From positions 445,609 through 509,608 of the forward strand of contig MNCI01028922.1 in the NCBI GenBank assembly GCA_015680685.1: 64,000 nt of DNA, written 5' to 3'. A program made the translations under genes and the position numbers. The DNA is from Gnetum montanum. Lineage: Eukaryota; Streptophyta; Gnetopsida; Gnetales; Gnetaceae. Shown in pieces: positions 23,641 through 35,727 of this stretch (the stretch's first letter is position 1; every line of letters starts with the position of its first letter). The notes beneath the pieces are model-generated. The model did not search any database and was not told the origin of the DNA. It worked only from the letters and a program-made list of their open reading frames with translations.

Positions 23641-25258
23641 TCCATTACCACTAATTGCCCAACCATAGCATGGACTTTTCCCCAGGCTTACAAGATGACT
23701 TGCAAAGGATGATTGACAAAGGTGAGCTAGTACTTGCCACTACAAACCTAGTCAATCCTCAAAACCAATCCATGAGGATGTACAATGATCCTATAAACAT
23801 AGATGATGCTGGCTATGTCATAAATTCTATCAACATTGATGATGATCTAGAACTAGTGTAGTAGCCATTTATGGTTTGGGTGCCCTTTGTTAGTGAAAGG
23901 GTCCCCTTGACCCCCATAGGTTTGAGGGCTCCTTTCATTATTAGAGTGCCACCTCAAGAATCCACTATGCCCTTCATAGTTAGGATCCCCCACATGTCAC
24001 ATCAACAATAATTTTTTAGTCATCCATCATCATCAGAGGGTCACAACATGTTAGCCCCTCACTTTTCTAAAGTCCAATAGTAGCCAATGCATCAGTCCCT
24101 TCCTTTCCAAGGGCCCACCTTGCTAGCAACATTGGTAGGCTCTTGAGGTGGTGACATGGGAGAGCAAACAAGCATCTTGCAGATAAAATGATTAGGCAAC
24201 ATTAAGAGTAAAGAGTGCTAGGTCTGCCAAAGCTAGTTCCTATATCTACAATTCCTATGGCCAAAACAACCAAAGAAGCCACAACGAGCAAATCACAAAG
24301 GAGCACTAAGGCTCCTAAGTAAGCCAACCAAACAAAGCCTAAGTTACCTCCATGAGAAATATATCTCTTAGGTTACATGGAAGAAGTTAAAGGCCAACAA
24401 AAATGCAGCTAATGGCAAGGACTTCGTTGACACTTTATCCTAGGTCAAACAAGTGCTTAAATAGAAAAATACAACATTGAACTTGTACAACCTAATCATC
24501 ACCTAATTTTCCCACCATGAAGCACTAGTGTAGATGTTGACATTAATCCTTATTATGGTGGACATCCCTATAGATGAGACCTCCATCCATGTAGTGATGC
24601 TGCCCCCTACACCATAGGAATCAAGTTCAACACCCCTAATATTTTGTGATGAAGCAATCAAGGTCAATCCATAGAGGGATGAGGTTATAAAAAATCCTAT
24701 GTTTATTACTATACACATTGGGTAATGCAAGATTTGTAGAGTGCACTTTGATGATAAAGTAGCAATAAATGTAATACCATACACTTTCATGGATAAGTTA
24801 GGCCTCATAGATCAAATCAGGCTAACCAAAACCACATGCTTGAAATCCTTCAATGGGTCATGCATCATTATCAGGGGTATCATTACTATAGCTTTTGTAG
24901 TAGGGGAGTAATTCCCCATCACTATCGAGTTCATTATCATAGAAGAGATGTCAAGCTTCAACTTGATATTGGGTAGACCTTGGTTGGTGCAATTATAGGC
25001 CATCTCCTGTTCAGTTCATCAAGAGATCCACCTCCCATATGAAGGTGGTGAAGTTGTCATCCATCGTGATAACGTAGCTCCCTTAGCCATCAACAATGTA
25101 GACATGAAGCAAGGGTCAGAGGTTGAGTTTCCTGATGATGTACCTACAACAAACAGTGAGATGCATGAAGCAGATACAACCAAAAGAGTGTTAGAAGCCA
25201 GTAACCTCTTAGAGGATGCCCTTTGGGTAGAGTTTCCCTTTGACATAGCAAGCAAAGG
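23641..25258 (+). pseudogene. Tat-B linker and aspartic protease
   Basis: The open stretch at 23,655-23,861 (LQDDLQRMIDKGELVL) is the post-knuckle linker. Proline-rich PFVI-type repeats follow to about 24,000. The protease lies at about 24,500-25,000: MLTLILIMVDIPIDE, a FDDKVAINVIPYTF active-site region (D-D-K, so the D-[ST]-G triad is lost), DKLGL, LKSFNGSCIIIRG, and FNLILGRPWLV near the end. A C-terminal stretch EIHLPYEGGEVVIHRDNV continues to 25,255. The frame is nearly open over 24,500-25,255. It ends AAAG|GTTAAG at 25,256, a possible splice donor for the spacer (inference only). Confidence 0.75.
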
Positions 25259-26214
25259 TTAAGGGGATTATTGGATAGTGCAATCTAGACCCTACGTGCC
25301 TCCTAACCCACACCAGATTAGGAAGCAACTACACCACTAAGATACCCCCTTAGTCCAAAATGTGCTAGGTGCTTGCCTACTATTTGTGTCTACACATCTT
25401 GTATTTTATTTTCTACATATGTTGCATTTGTTTTGCATTAGATTAGCATTGTAGCATGTTACTTAAATTTATCTTGATTGCTCAAATCATGCATTGGTTT
25501 TCTTAGTTTATATATTTATCTGCTTTGTTTACACATTTATCTGCTTTGTCTATGCATTTGCTTGCTGAGTTTACACTTCTGTAGTTATACTTTAATGCAT
25601 AAAAAAATAAAAAATGAATAAAAATCATAAAAGCAAAAATATATATATATAAAAGAAAATAGAAATATGTAGCTTGGAATGGCCTTAAACTATTGTTGTG
25701 GCCCATAATGGCCTTAAACTATCATGGTGGCCTGCCATGGCCTTAAATTGGGCAATCCACAACTTGCTATGACCTAAAATTGGCAAGCCATATCACTTTT
25801 AGCCCTTTAGCAATAGCCCACAATGGCCTTAAATTGGCAACGTAAGCTTGAAATGGCCAAAAACTAGCATTGACCCTCTTGCTATGGCCTTAAACCAGCA
25901 TGAGGCCCATTAAGGATTTAAACTAATAATAGTCACCCTGGCTTGTAATGGCCCAGTATCACTATGGCTCAAAATGGTCCAATATTACTATCATTTCATA
26001 ACTCTAGGCTAGTGTAACACATCTTTGCCACATTAATTCATCACTTAGGCATGTTAGCATAGGTTACATTATAAGCATAATCATAGCAAAATGCGATAAA
26101 AGCATCATATAGCCATAAAGTTTGCCCATTACACTTAGCAAATAGTCATACATAACAAAGTATAACATGAATAGAAATACATAGCCATAACATAGCATGA
26201 GTAGCATGCACTTG
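25259..26214 (+). other. Tat-B protease-RT spacer, first part
   Basis: This stretch is non-coding. Bases 25,440-25,680 are AT-rich with a short (AT)n run near 25,639. Bases 25,680-25,975 hold the GGCCTTAAACTAGCA-type array. It then grades into the 3' end of the antisense gene remnant. Confidence 0.5.
25680..25975 (+). repeat. GGCCTTAAACTAGCA-type array (Tat-B, spacer start)
   Basis: About nine degenerate units of 25-35 bp, for example AATGGCCTTAAACTATCA, CATGGCCTTAAATTGG and ATGGCCTTAAACCAGCA. The array is placed just after the protease, as in the outer element at 41,290-41,430. Confidence 0.7.
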
Positions 26215-28917
26215 TTAGATGTCTCATACATATGACAAGGCACCTGATCAACCTTAGGAGGAAGGTTGGGTAGAGTGTCCACCTTTGTCATCTTGCTTGA
26301 ATCCCATTGCATCTTAGGACCTAGAGGCATATAACAACTAGTCAACCTCAGCTGAAAACTAAGCATTTAAGCATTAAGTGGGATAGCACAAAGCATGGTA
26401 GCACTACACACATACCTAGTTTGGGTTTGCTTATCGTAAGCAGTCTACCATGTCCTCGACAATGCCTTTCATAAAAGAAAATTTATCCAACATCTCTACC
26501 CATGGATCCATGTAGTAAATTGACATAGGACTGCTGGTCAAAACATTTGACACTGTAATACAATGATGCAATTAGTACATGGTCTAATATTTCTCAAGGT
26601 ACCATAGTAAACAAGGGTAGACAAATGGCAACAAAAGTAGATTACCTAGTAAGCCCTTAGGTGCAAGTGTAGGAGGCTCATCTAGATACCTAGCATCAAA
26701 CAAAGTATCAAAGTCACCCTCATTAGGATGGAGTAACACCTCTTCTTCCAATTGCTAAAGGGTCTCCACTACCTGGTATAGCTCATCTTCATGAGGGGGT
26801 GGGTTTCCTTCACTATTGCTTTAGCTACTACTCTCGTAGCCCTCTCTTCTTTTTTTGCAATTGACACATATACACATAAAGCATAGTATCATTAGATAAT
26901 TACATTATAGCATAAAAAAATATATGCATAAATACAACTAAAGCATCTAGCATCTACGCATACCACCTTGCAACATCCTCATGCAAACCTTGTAGCTTGA
27001 TGTAGATCTTTTTGATGTTTTGCTTCATGACCTTGGGGGTAGCCTCCTCTTGAGGTCTTTGCCTCTTGATCTTGGCCTTAGATGATCTCACCATGTCTAC
27101 TATGTATCGATCCACCTTGCTCAGGTTCCTAGTGCCAACTGGAGGACCCTCACTTGCACTATCACATGAATAATATGAGTGCCCCATGGGAACCTTAGTC
27201 GTTATTGATAGAAACTCATTGATCCTCTCTGGGGGGTCCTATGTGCATGTGGTCAAAAACATGTGTCTAACCCATGGCTTGGACAGTTGCTCATTGTCCT
27301 ACACCACCCATCATCCATCATCCCACATGACTAGAAGCTCTACAAACCTTTCCAGGTATCCTGCAAAGAATGCAAAGTGCACGTGGGATCTCACTTGGAA
27401 ATATTTGCATGTAGATCAGTGGTTATGTACATGGCCTTGTTAAACCTCATACCCTCTAGTAGCACCTCTTTCATCATCCATGCCTATTCCACCCTTAGGA
27501 TGTTTCCTTGGAAATGTAGCTTTGGAAAGGCATGAGAGTGGAACAAAGGGTAGAGTTCTCACACCTTAGGCATCTACACATCTTTGATTGATATGCCTTT
27601 GTGAGATTGAGTGGCCCCAACCAATTCTCAATCTCATCTCTATAGTCCACCTCCCTCTTGGCCTTATCAATAATCGTTAGATTAGTAGGGATGTAAAAGA
27701 GATAAGCAAAGAAGGTCTTGTTGAGGTCTAGCACTACCATCATGCTATGCACCTAGGTGATAAACTACCTGACATCTCTACTAAAGGAGTCTATGATGAT
27801 GACCATTTCGGCCATCAAGATACTTAGGCTAAGGACCAAGAATAGGTCCACTAACCTAGCATGCATGAACTGAGCCATCAATGCATCTAGTGCTCTATGG
27901 CATAGCCAGCGTTGCACACTCTCTACATCCCTATATTTCATGATGAGGGTAGCCTCTATTTGACCTATGTTGACCGTTATCACCTTAGCTTAGGCAATCG
28001 CTATTGCAACACAAAGAAAAACAATGTTAGCACTTCATCATGCAAATAAGGCAAACTAAAGGACATATACATAAGTACATCAGTGAAAAACGTAGGTACG
28101 CACATGGCATGAATGGAGTACAAGATGGGGATGGTGTTGCAAACACCTCCTCAGTGTAAATCTCACCAGCAACCCACTCCTCATCTAACTAGCCATGGGT
28201 TCTACATCGTTTATACACCTTTGGGTGATGGGAGATGTAGGTCTCCAGATCGCATCCTAGCTACTCAATCACATCTACCTAAACATTTGTGCTAGATGAG
28301 ACTACGTCTAAAATAGTGCTAGTTAAGACCAGAGCATTTGGATCATCATGCAGGCCATCTTCATCAACTTTGAACTTGGCATCAACCATAGAACCATTAG
28401 TGATTTAACATGAGCAAGTAGCATAAAACACTACAAGAGTCATAGAAGCACTTACCCTCTAATACAATAGATGATTTCAGGTGGATTTTGGAACAAATTA
28501 TGCAATTGCTATATGAAAAAAAGGGTCTTGCTCTTATTGTAACATGTAAGCCCCCATCATGTGCCATACTCTAGATAGCTGATGAATGTCCTTGGGGCCT
28601 CTACCTACACCTCCTTCCCCACCAACATTGGTAGCAAACTCATCTAAGATGAACTTCAAAATATTTTGGTTAGCCCTTGATAGTAGCATCTTAGTGATAG
28701 TGCTAGTAGCCTCAACCACCAAGTGTGACCACATGATCACATTGAACTACTGCAATAGGTACTCTAGGAACTCCTAAGATCTTGGTTAGAACCACACTGC
28801 CTGATGATCCACTCACATATTTGGTGTATGGGTGTTCGGGAAAGGTTCGCTTATGTAACATAAGACATCCACAAGATCAACCATGATTAAAATGGGCTTC
28901 AATAGCACCCTGTAGTC
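26215..28917 (-). pseudogene. Antisense multi-exon gene remnant inside the Tat-B spacer; product not recognised
   Basis: The minus strand reads as exons separated by GT-AG introns. E1 about 28,909-28,456 (VLLKPILIMVDLVDV...LSRANQNILKFILDEF; acceptor GACTACAG, donor AGAGG|GTAAGTG). E2 about 28,395-28,095. E3 about 27,996-26,964 (VNIGQIEATLIMKYRDVESV, ENWLGPLNLTKAYQSK, FFAGYLERFVELLVMWDDG, VPMGHSYYSCD, KIKRQRPQEEATPK). E4 26,857-26,646 (acidic; donor ACTAG|GTAATC). E5 26,552-26,416 (acceptor TATTACAG, donor ACTAG|GTATGTG). E6 from 26,351 (acceptor GTTTTCAG). A few stops and two frameshifts in E3 make it inactive. I do not recognise the family. Extra and antisense ORFs are known in Tat elements, but an intron-bearing one between protease and RT is unusual. 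It could be a captured host gene or an element gene. Confidence 0.6.
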
Positions 28918-30700
28918 ATTAAGTAGCAGGCAAAGCATTAGCATACATGGATAGATGCAAATTTTGACATACATACAATAAACTACTAATGTAAATTAGT
29001 AAAATACATAATTTTGATAATACACCCTATGACCCCGTGGGCGTAGGACATTGATTAACTCATTTGATGTGTCTGGCACTCATTGGGGTACAACACATTT
29101 TGAAGGTTTAGCATTGCATGTGACTAACAAAATTTTGGCTAATTTTAGACTACTCCAATTATGCTCTAGAGCATGGAGAGTGTAGTCCCAAAGTGATAGA
29201 AAGTTTTGCAAACACTTGGCATCAACTTAGCAACTATGCTCTCAACGTGTGAAGAGTGTAGTACCAGTTAACAAAAAATTTTGTCACACCTTGCTATGGC
29301 CATGGATAGCATAGTCTCCACAATGTTATACTTGCTAACATTGCCAAGTCCTACCATGGTCCTCTCCCTTCTCTCACCATCACCACTTGAGGCACAATCC
29401 ATAGAAACCCCTAGCATGGGTAGAAAACACCAAGTGAATGCCCAAAACCCCCATAGAATAGTCCTATGGGGTTGAAACCTTTGCACATAGGAGAGGTGGT
29501 AGCCAACAAGAAGCTAGAATTGACACACAACAAAGTTGCCCATGACAACACCCACTACCCACAAAACTCTAAATTACATCGATGACACCAACAACCCTAT
29601 GCCTGTGGCACAGAGCATGGTCTGTAGGGTTGTCCCTAAGAAACTGAAAAAATGGGGATGTAGAGAAATATTTCCACCTTGCTCCCCATCGTTGTACTAG
29701 GATTAGCACCTCCCAACATTGCCAAACCCCAACATTGGTGTCAGTAGCAGTTCCCTACAGCCATGTTGTAGAGTGTAGTCCATGGGATCACATACCCTGC
29801 ATGGACCCAAAAGAAGAAAGCAAAAAAAAAAAAAAAAGTGAAAAGAAAAAAATTCCTATTCCCTATGGCAGACTTTTCCCCCTATAGTTGTGCTCTAGAG
29901 CATAGTTAGCAGGGATATCCCAACAAAGGCAGAAAACCCTCCTTGACACCATGCTATGCCACAAACAACACACGGTCCCAATGGCCACCACCACGGTGGG
30001 GCACGTAGGTGGCACTACGAGACTACGCTCTCCAAAGCCTTGTGAAATAGGAAAAAAAGAAATAAAACAAAAGCAAGGGAAGAGCATAGTTGGCATACTT
30101 GGCCAATGCAGATGGCCTCCTCTCCTCAACATGCACCTACAACAAGTGGCTCAACACCCTCTCCCTCTTAGTGATGTTCATCAACCTTGGGTGAAGGTGT
30201 GCACTTTGGCTTATCATCTTTCCCACCACTATGTTCTCAACTGGTAGCAATAGTAAAGGAAATAGCAAGACTATGCTTCCAACATCATGGTTAAAGGAAA
30301 AAATGATGAGTTATCATAGTAAAATTATGTTTATACTCTCCCGAAGTCATTGATGATCCACCAACCTAGGATTATGCTCATCACCAAGTGCCCTACTATC
30401 GAGGGTGGAAAGTGTAGTTGGGTGAGAGCGTAGTCAACCATCTAGAGCCCAAAATAATGATTTTTTCCCTTCTTTAAATGCACAAGTTAACTCCACTCCC
30501 AAGAATGACTAGCCCTCCTTGGAATTACATGTTTGATGCATTTGCGGTTTGCTAAGATCGAAAATTGGCACAAACATGTTCACCTCCCTTAGCAACTTAC
30601 ATGCATGCTTAAGCAAATTTCATTGGATTACTTTTCTCATTCATGCATATTAATGTTGTCAAATAGGTGCTACTTGAAAATTTTTTGGTTTATTTTGTAG
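28918..30700 (+). other. Tat-B protease-RT spacer, last part, ending in splice acceptor
   Basis: This stretch is non-coding. It carries scattered GAGCATAGTC and GAGTGTAGTC motifs (29,150, 29,235, 29,770, 29,890, 30,083, 30,420) like those of the Tat-B U3, but without a clear period. An A17-class homopolymer is at about 29,821-29,837. The stretch ends TTTGGTTTATTTTGTAG|GAACATG (AG at 30,699-30,700), a good plant-type splice acceptor in front of the RT exon. Small open frames on both strands at 29,268-30,250 overlap each other and have no supporting homology. Confidence 0.5.
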
Positions 30701-33700
30701 GAACATGACATGGCTATGTAGCAGTAGATCTTCTCACCTTTGGTCCTCATGGGGCCTTATGACAATATTAAGCGATGCATTGACCCTCATTGCCTAGACA
30801 TCGAGCCTACAACCTACAACAAGTACATAGCATTAATAGAAGCACCACTAGACTAGTGCAGCCATCTAGTTAAGGCCCTTGACCTAGAGGTAGGGGACAT
30901 CATAGAGGATTCCCTTGTCAAGATCCCTACGGAAATGCATTGCAGCGATGCAAGAATGCTAAAACTAAGCTTCTCGCTAAAACACCAACATGCTCATGAC
31001 ATCACTAAAGTACGTAACGATAACAAAAAGTGTTTGCATGATCATATGAGGACATGTTGGGCCTAGATCCCTAGCTAGTCTAGCATAACATCATCCTTGA
31101 TCCCTACATCAAACTAGTTAAGCAGAAAATGCACAAGGTTAGACTTGACATGGCATTTGCAGTCCATGATGAGATCACCAAGCTTTATAGAGTTGGTTTC
31201 ATCTAGGCTATTGACTATGCATACTAGGTTTCCAACATCATGGTTGTGCCCATGAAAAATGAAAGTATATGCATTTTCATAGACTTTCAAGACCTAAACA
31301 AGGCAACCATCAAAGACAACTTCCTATTGCCCAATATCAATCAACTAATCGATACCACAGCTGGACACACCTTGTTGTCCTTTATTGATGGGTTCTCGAG
31401 CTACAACTAGATTAGGATCAACCCTAAGCACCAGCTTAGTACAACCTTCGTGACCCCTTGGGGTACGTTTTGCTACACAATGATGCCTTTTGGACTAAAG
31501 AACGTAGGAGCAACATACCAATGTGTAATGATGTACATCTTTAGCAACTACATGCTAATTTTTCTTAATGACTATGTAGATGATATTGCAATTAAGTCCA
31601 AAGTGGCCCACAACCACACAAATGACTTAGACTTAGTGCTTAAATATTGCTTAAAACATGAGCTAGGTTAAGCCCTAAGAAGTGTGTTTTTGACGTTAGA
31701 ATGGATAGGATGCTAGGCTTTGTAGTATCTGAAGTAAGTATACATGTAGATCTTGACAAGGTTAAGGCCATAACCAACTTAGGATGGTTGGCTAACCTTA
31801 AGGAGCTATGAGGGTTGTAGGGTAGAATACAATTCATACATAGGTTTATTGCTCGGTTAACCAACAAATTACAACCAATGCAACATTTTCTCAAGAAAGA
31901 AGCCCACTTCGAGTGGACAGCTTAGTGCCAACAAGCATTCAACAACATTAGGCAAGAGCTAACATAACTACTATGGTTCACCCTCTACAAAGAGATAAGC
32001 CTTTTTACATCTACCTTGCCACTTCTGACATGTCCATTTCTTCTCTGCTTTGCCAAAAGTGAGATGATGATGTAGAGGTCCCGATCTACTACCTAAGCCA
32101 TACCATGAAATGAGATACAATGATATGGGGAAGTATTGCCTTGCCCTAGTCTTCTCACTAAAGAAGTAAAGGCATTACTTCTTCTATAGCTAGGTTAACA
32201 TCATTTGCAAGAATAACATACTTTGAGCTATAACAATGAATATCTATGAAAGCAATATCATTGCATGGTGAAAAGAAATAACAATGGAGTTTGACCTGCA
32301 TTATTTCATGCAAGCCTCAATAAAAGGTCAAGCAATAGCTGCACAACTCACAACTTTACTAGTAGATGATCAAGCTACCGTAGACCCTGAGTTCCTAGAT
32401 GAGCATGTTAGCAATATTAGCCAAGTGCTTGACAATTATGAGGCACTCTTGCATTTCAATGGAGCTTCAACCTCTTGAGGGGGTAGCACCACTACTATTA
32501 TCATATTCCTCTTTAAGGAGATTCGACCCTTCACATATTTTTACATTTCCTTGCACCAACAATGTAACGGAGTATGAAGGTCTTCTCCAAGGTATCCTTG
32601 TAGCACACAACCTAGGGATCTAATGCATAGTGATCTGAGGTGATTCACAATTAGGGGTTAATTAGGTAACAAAGGTTTACACCTACAAAGCACAACATTT
32701 ATAGCCTTATTATGACCTGGCAAAACACTTACTCCAACACTTTGTAGTTGCTGACATCCAACATGTTCCTCGAAGTGAAAATGCCATTACCGATGCACTT
32801 GCAACATTAGCCCTTAGCATAATGCCTAGCATGTTCAACACATTGCCTACCTTAGTGGCAAGTTGCATTGCACCTATCATGTAAACCATCGAGGATGCAT
32901 CCATAACTCTAGTTAGCACCATCCATGAAAAAGAGTGGTACAATGACATCAAGGCATACCTTCTACAAGGTGAGCCTTTGCAACACTTAACTCCTGCTCA
33001 AAAGGACATAGTATGCAAATATTCCTAGTAGTACATCATTGTAGGTGATAATACATTATGTCATAGATCCTATGATGGCATATTACTAACCTGTGTAAGC
33101 AAAAACAAAGCAAAAATAATCATTGAGCAAGTCCATGAATGACTGTGCAGAGGTCACATAGCACCTAGGGCAATGGTAGCAAAAATTAGATGGCTAGGCT
33201 ATTATTGGCCTTACATGGAGAGCAACTGTGTCTGGGCCTTACATGAAGAGAAAATATGTCTAGAAAGTCAAAACATGTGACACTTGTCAGGGGCATAGAA
33301 ACTTAATGCATGTGCCACCAACTAAATTGCATACAACATAAATCATGTGGTAGTTCCAACATTGGGGCTTGGATATCATTGGACCCATAACACCTAAGTC
33401 CTTCATATGGCATAGCTTCATAATAACTATAATGGAATATTTCACCAAGTGGGTTGAAGGTATTTCCCTTAGGAAGATAACACCATAGTAGGTTTGCAAT
33501 TTGTGTTGGATAACATAGTAACCTGTTTTGGCTTGCCCATGACCATAGTTGTACACAACGAATCGTAGTTTAGCAACACTAAAACCAAAGCCTTTTGTGA
33601 GCACTTCGGCATCAAGCACTTCTTTTCATTATCATACTACCCTTAGGCAAATGGCCAAGCAATGGCAAACGATGATGGCATGAGTAGCTAGTCTACGCAC

Positions 33701-34112
33701 TTTGGGCTAGTCTATGCACTTTGGGCATACCACACGATGCATCAAATAGCAGCAGGTATGATGCTTCATAGCCTCATTTACAGATTTGAATCAGTTTTGT
33801 CACTTGAATTGCAGGTTTCATCGCTTTGGGTAATCCTCTCGATGAACTTCATCGATGAAGGTTAGAATAACGAATGGTATCAAGAAAGGCAACGACAAAA
33901 GCATTGTCACAACCAACATCAACGCCCACTTAGAAAAGGGCACCTAGTCCTCAAGGCCGTTTGCAAATCCACGAATAAATTCTCAACCAACTGGGAAGGG
34001 CCTTTCTTGGTCACTTAGGCCTACGACAATGGAGCATTCAAGCTTGCTGATCAAGATGGAAATGAGCTTGCCAATCTAGTAAATGATTCACACTTGAAGC
34101 TGTACTACATCT
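30701..34112 (+). pseudogene. Tat-B pol (RT, two RNase H domains, integrase), decayed
   Basis: The domain order matches the pol at 3,378-6,835 and aligns throughout. Pre-RT runs from 30,701. RT is at about 31,200-31,700, with MPFGLKNVGATYQ and an intact catalytic YVDDIAIKS at about 31,578. A gypsy RNase H remnant (KYCLALVFSLKK near 32,130) is followed by archaeal-type RNase H (32,284-32,640: LLHFNGASTS, then a frameshift into TNNVTEYEGLLQGI). The integrase finger is near 33,140-33,300. The integrase core has WGLDIIGPITPK, but the second-Asp region is mutated (expected TDNG reads VHNE) and sequence is lost around 33,650. A C-terminal NWEGPFLV follows near 33,990. Many stops and at least three frameshifts are present. 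Confidence 0.8.
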
Positions 34113-34245
34113 AGCATGTAGCATTGCACATCAATGAAGCAAGGTAAGCACTTGTCCACTACGACGATAATTGGATTGGCGATAAATTGGCATAGAGGTC
34201 TGCATGACTTGTTGACACATTTAAGCCATCTTATGGAGTAGAATT

Positions 34246-34317
34246 TATGAATTAATGTTAGAATTTTATTGAGATTAAAGTTATGAATTAATGTTAGAAT
34301 TTTATTGAGATTAAAGT
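34246..34317. repeat. Perfect 36-bp tandem duplication
   Basis: Two identical 36-bp units, beginning TATGAATTAATG, lie head to tail at 34,246-34,281 and 34,282-34,317. Their identity contrasts with the heavy divergence of other repeats here, so the duplication is young. Confidence 0.9.
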
Positions 34318-35279
34318 TATTGGTGATTGTAAGAAAGGGAAAGGTTCATGGGCAGAAGAATGGAAATGGAAATGCATTGACATGTTAGTAAGCAAGTGGT
34401 GCGTCTATTTTTCTATATGATGGAACATGGTTACTATATTGATTTTACATTATCATTGAGAAAGGTGAGAGCCTTTGTAAAGATAAAAGCCGTAATACTA
34501 TAGTTATTGATTCTAATCAAATGGCTGAGTTGGTAGGCGGCATAGGTACCCGTGATCATTTATCTTCAATTGAAGTTTATAAAAATAAATAAATCTTTTG
34601 GAAGCCACCAAGCATTTCTAGCTCAAGAATTAAAATTTTGCAAACACCGGAGACACTCAAAAATCTGCCGGTTGCACTGAGCAAACGTGTGAAAAAAACA
34701 AGAAAAATTCACAAGGTTATAAAAAAATTGGGACGCTGCTGAATTTTCCATAAATCCTATGAAAATTTAACCATGAGAAAATGCAGGTTTTAGCAAAAAG
34801 ATTTTCCAAAATCAAAGAGAAAAATTCGTATGGAAAGTCATGAGAGCATCATCTGGCCGATAGAAGTAAAAGTTTTCACAAATTTTAAGAATAAACCGCC
34901 AAAACTCAGGCTTTCATAACCGTAAATTGCTTTCACGTTTTGCATCTTCCAGAAAAAGAAGGAAGGATATTTGCAGAATAACTGAAAACACAAATTGCAA
35001 GATTGATTCAAACGATCAATGTTAAGATAGAGAAATCTAAACAAAGTTTTTTTTTACTCTGCAAAAACACCAGTAACACCCGTCAGATGCAGAGAAAACT
35101 TCTAAACGAAAACAAAAAATATTAACCATAAACGATAAACAAAATCCTCAAGCTTAGGCTCAGGCGTAGGACGCCATGGAAATATCCTTGACGAGGAACC
35201 ATGAATTCTTAAATGGGCCACGATGCCAGAACAGTATTGTGTTTTGTGCACAATTCTGCCACAAGATTGCAACGTGGCG

Positions 35280-35727
35280 TTAGGGCCAGCAAGGGCAGCA
35301 TTGAAGGAAGAAACCGTCGTCGTCATGAATCTGAAGACAGACGCAGGATGCAGGGCTTATGCGACAACAAAAAATGAGACACACGGCGTAGCAAGAAGAC
35401 AACCGCAAAGGTAGTAGGAATGGATTGACCATGTCGTTGCTGGGGAGCACATCCACTGCTACCGATGATGTAGATGGGCATCGATGAAGCCTCAACGCAA
35501 AACCAGCCATGGCTGGTAGAGGTGCGGCTACAGGTCTCCACCCGCAAAGGGCTTGGAAGCATCCATGGTTGCTACACAGAACCACAGCAAATGTGAAGCA
35601 AAGCAAGGCAAATGGCAAGATGACCTCATAAGACGGAAGTAAGGCGACGTGGTATCTGGCACAATGCCCATGGACCCTAACGCTTCTCCATACGTTAGAC
35701 ATTTGATGTAAACGTGTCAACACACAT
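35280..35727 (-). CDS. Hypothetical ORF in the CpG-retaining segment
   Basis: An open frame of about 148 codons on the minus strand, from the ATG at 35,727. A TATA-like TTATAAAT lies about 75 bases upstream on that strand (about 35,800). The product would be Cys- and Leu-rich with hydrophobic stretches (LLCFTFAVVLC, CYAVCLIFCC). I recognise no domain. Overlapping frames at 35,102-35,326 and 35,323-35,562 (minus) and 35,223-35,414 (plus) exist too, so the true frame is uncertain. It may be a shadow of local base composition or a fragment of a host gene. Confidence 0.2.

Noticed and set aside
29268-30250. Overlapping open frames on both strands
   Set aside because: They overlap each other, lack homology, and contain the AGCATAGTC motifs of non-coding Tat-B repeats.
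34525-34550. tRNA-like GGCTGAGTTGGTAGGCGG
   Set aside because: It resembles a D-arm, but no acceptor stem, anticodon arm or T-arm (GGTTCRA) could be placed around it.
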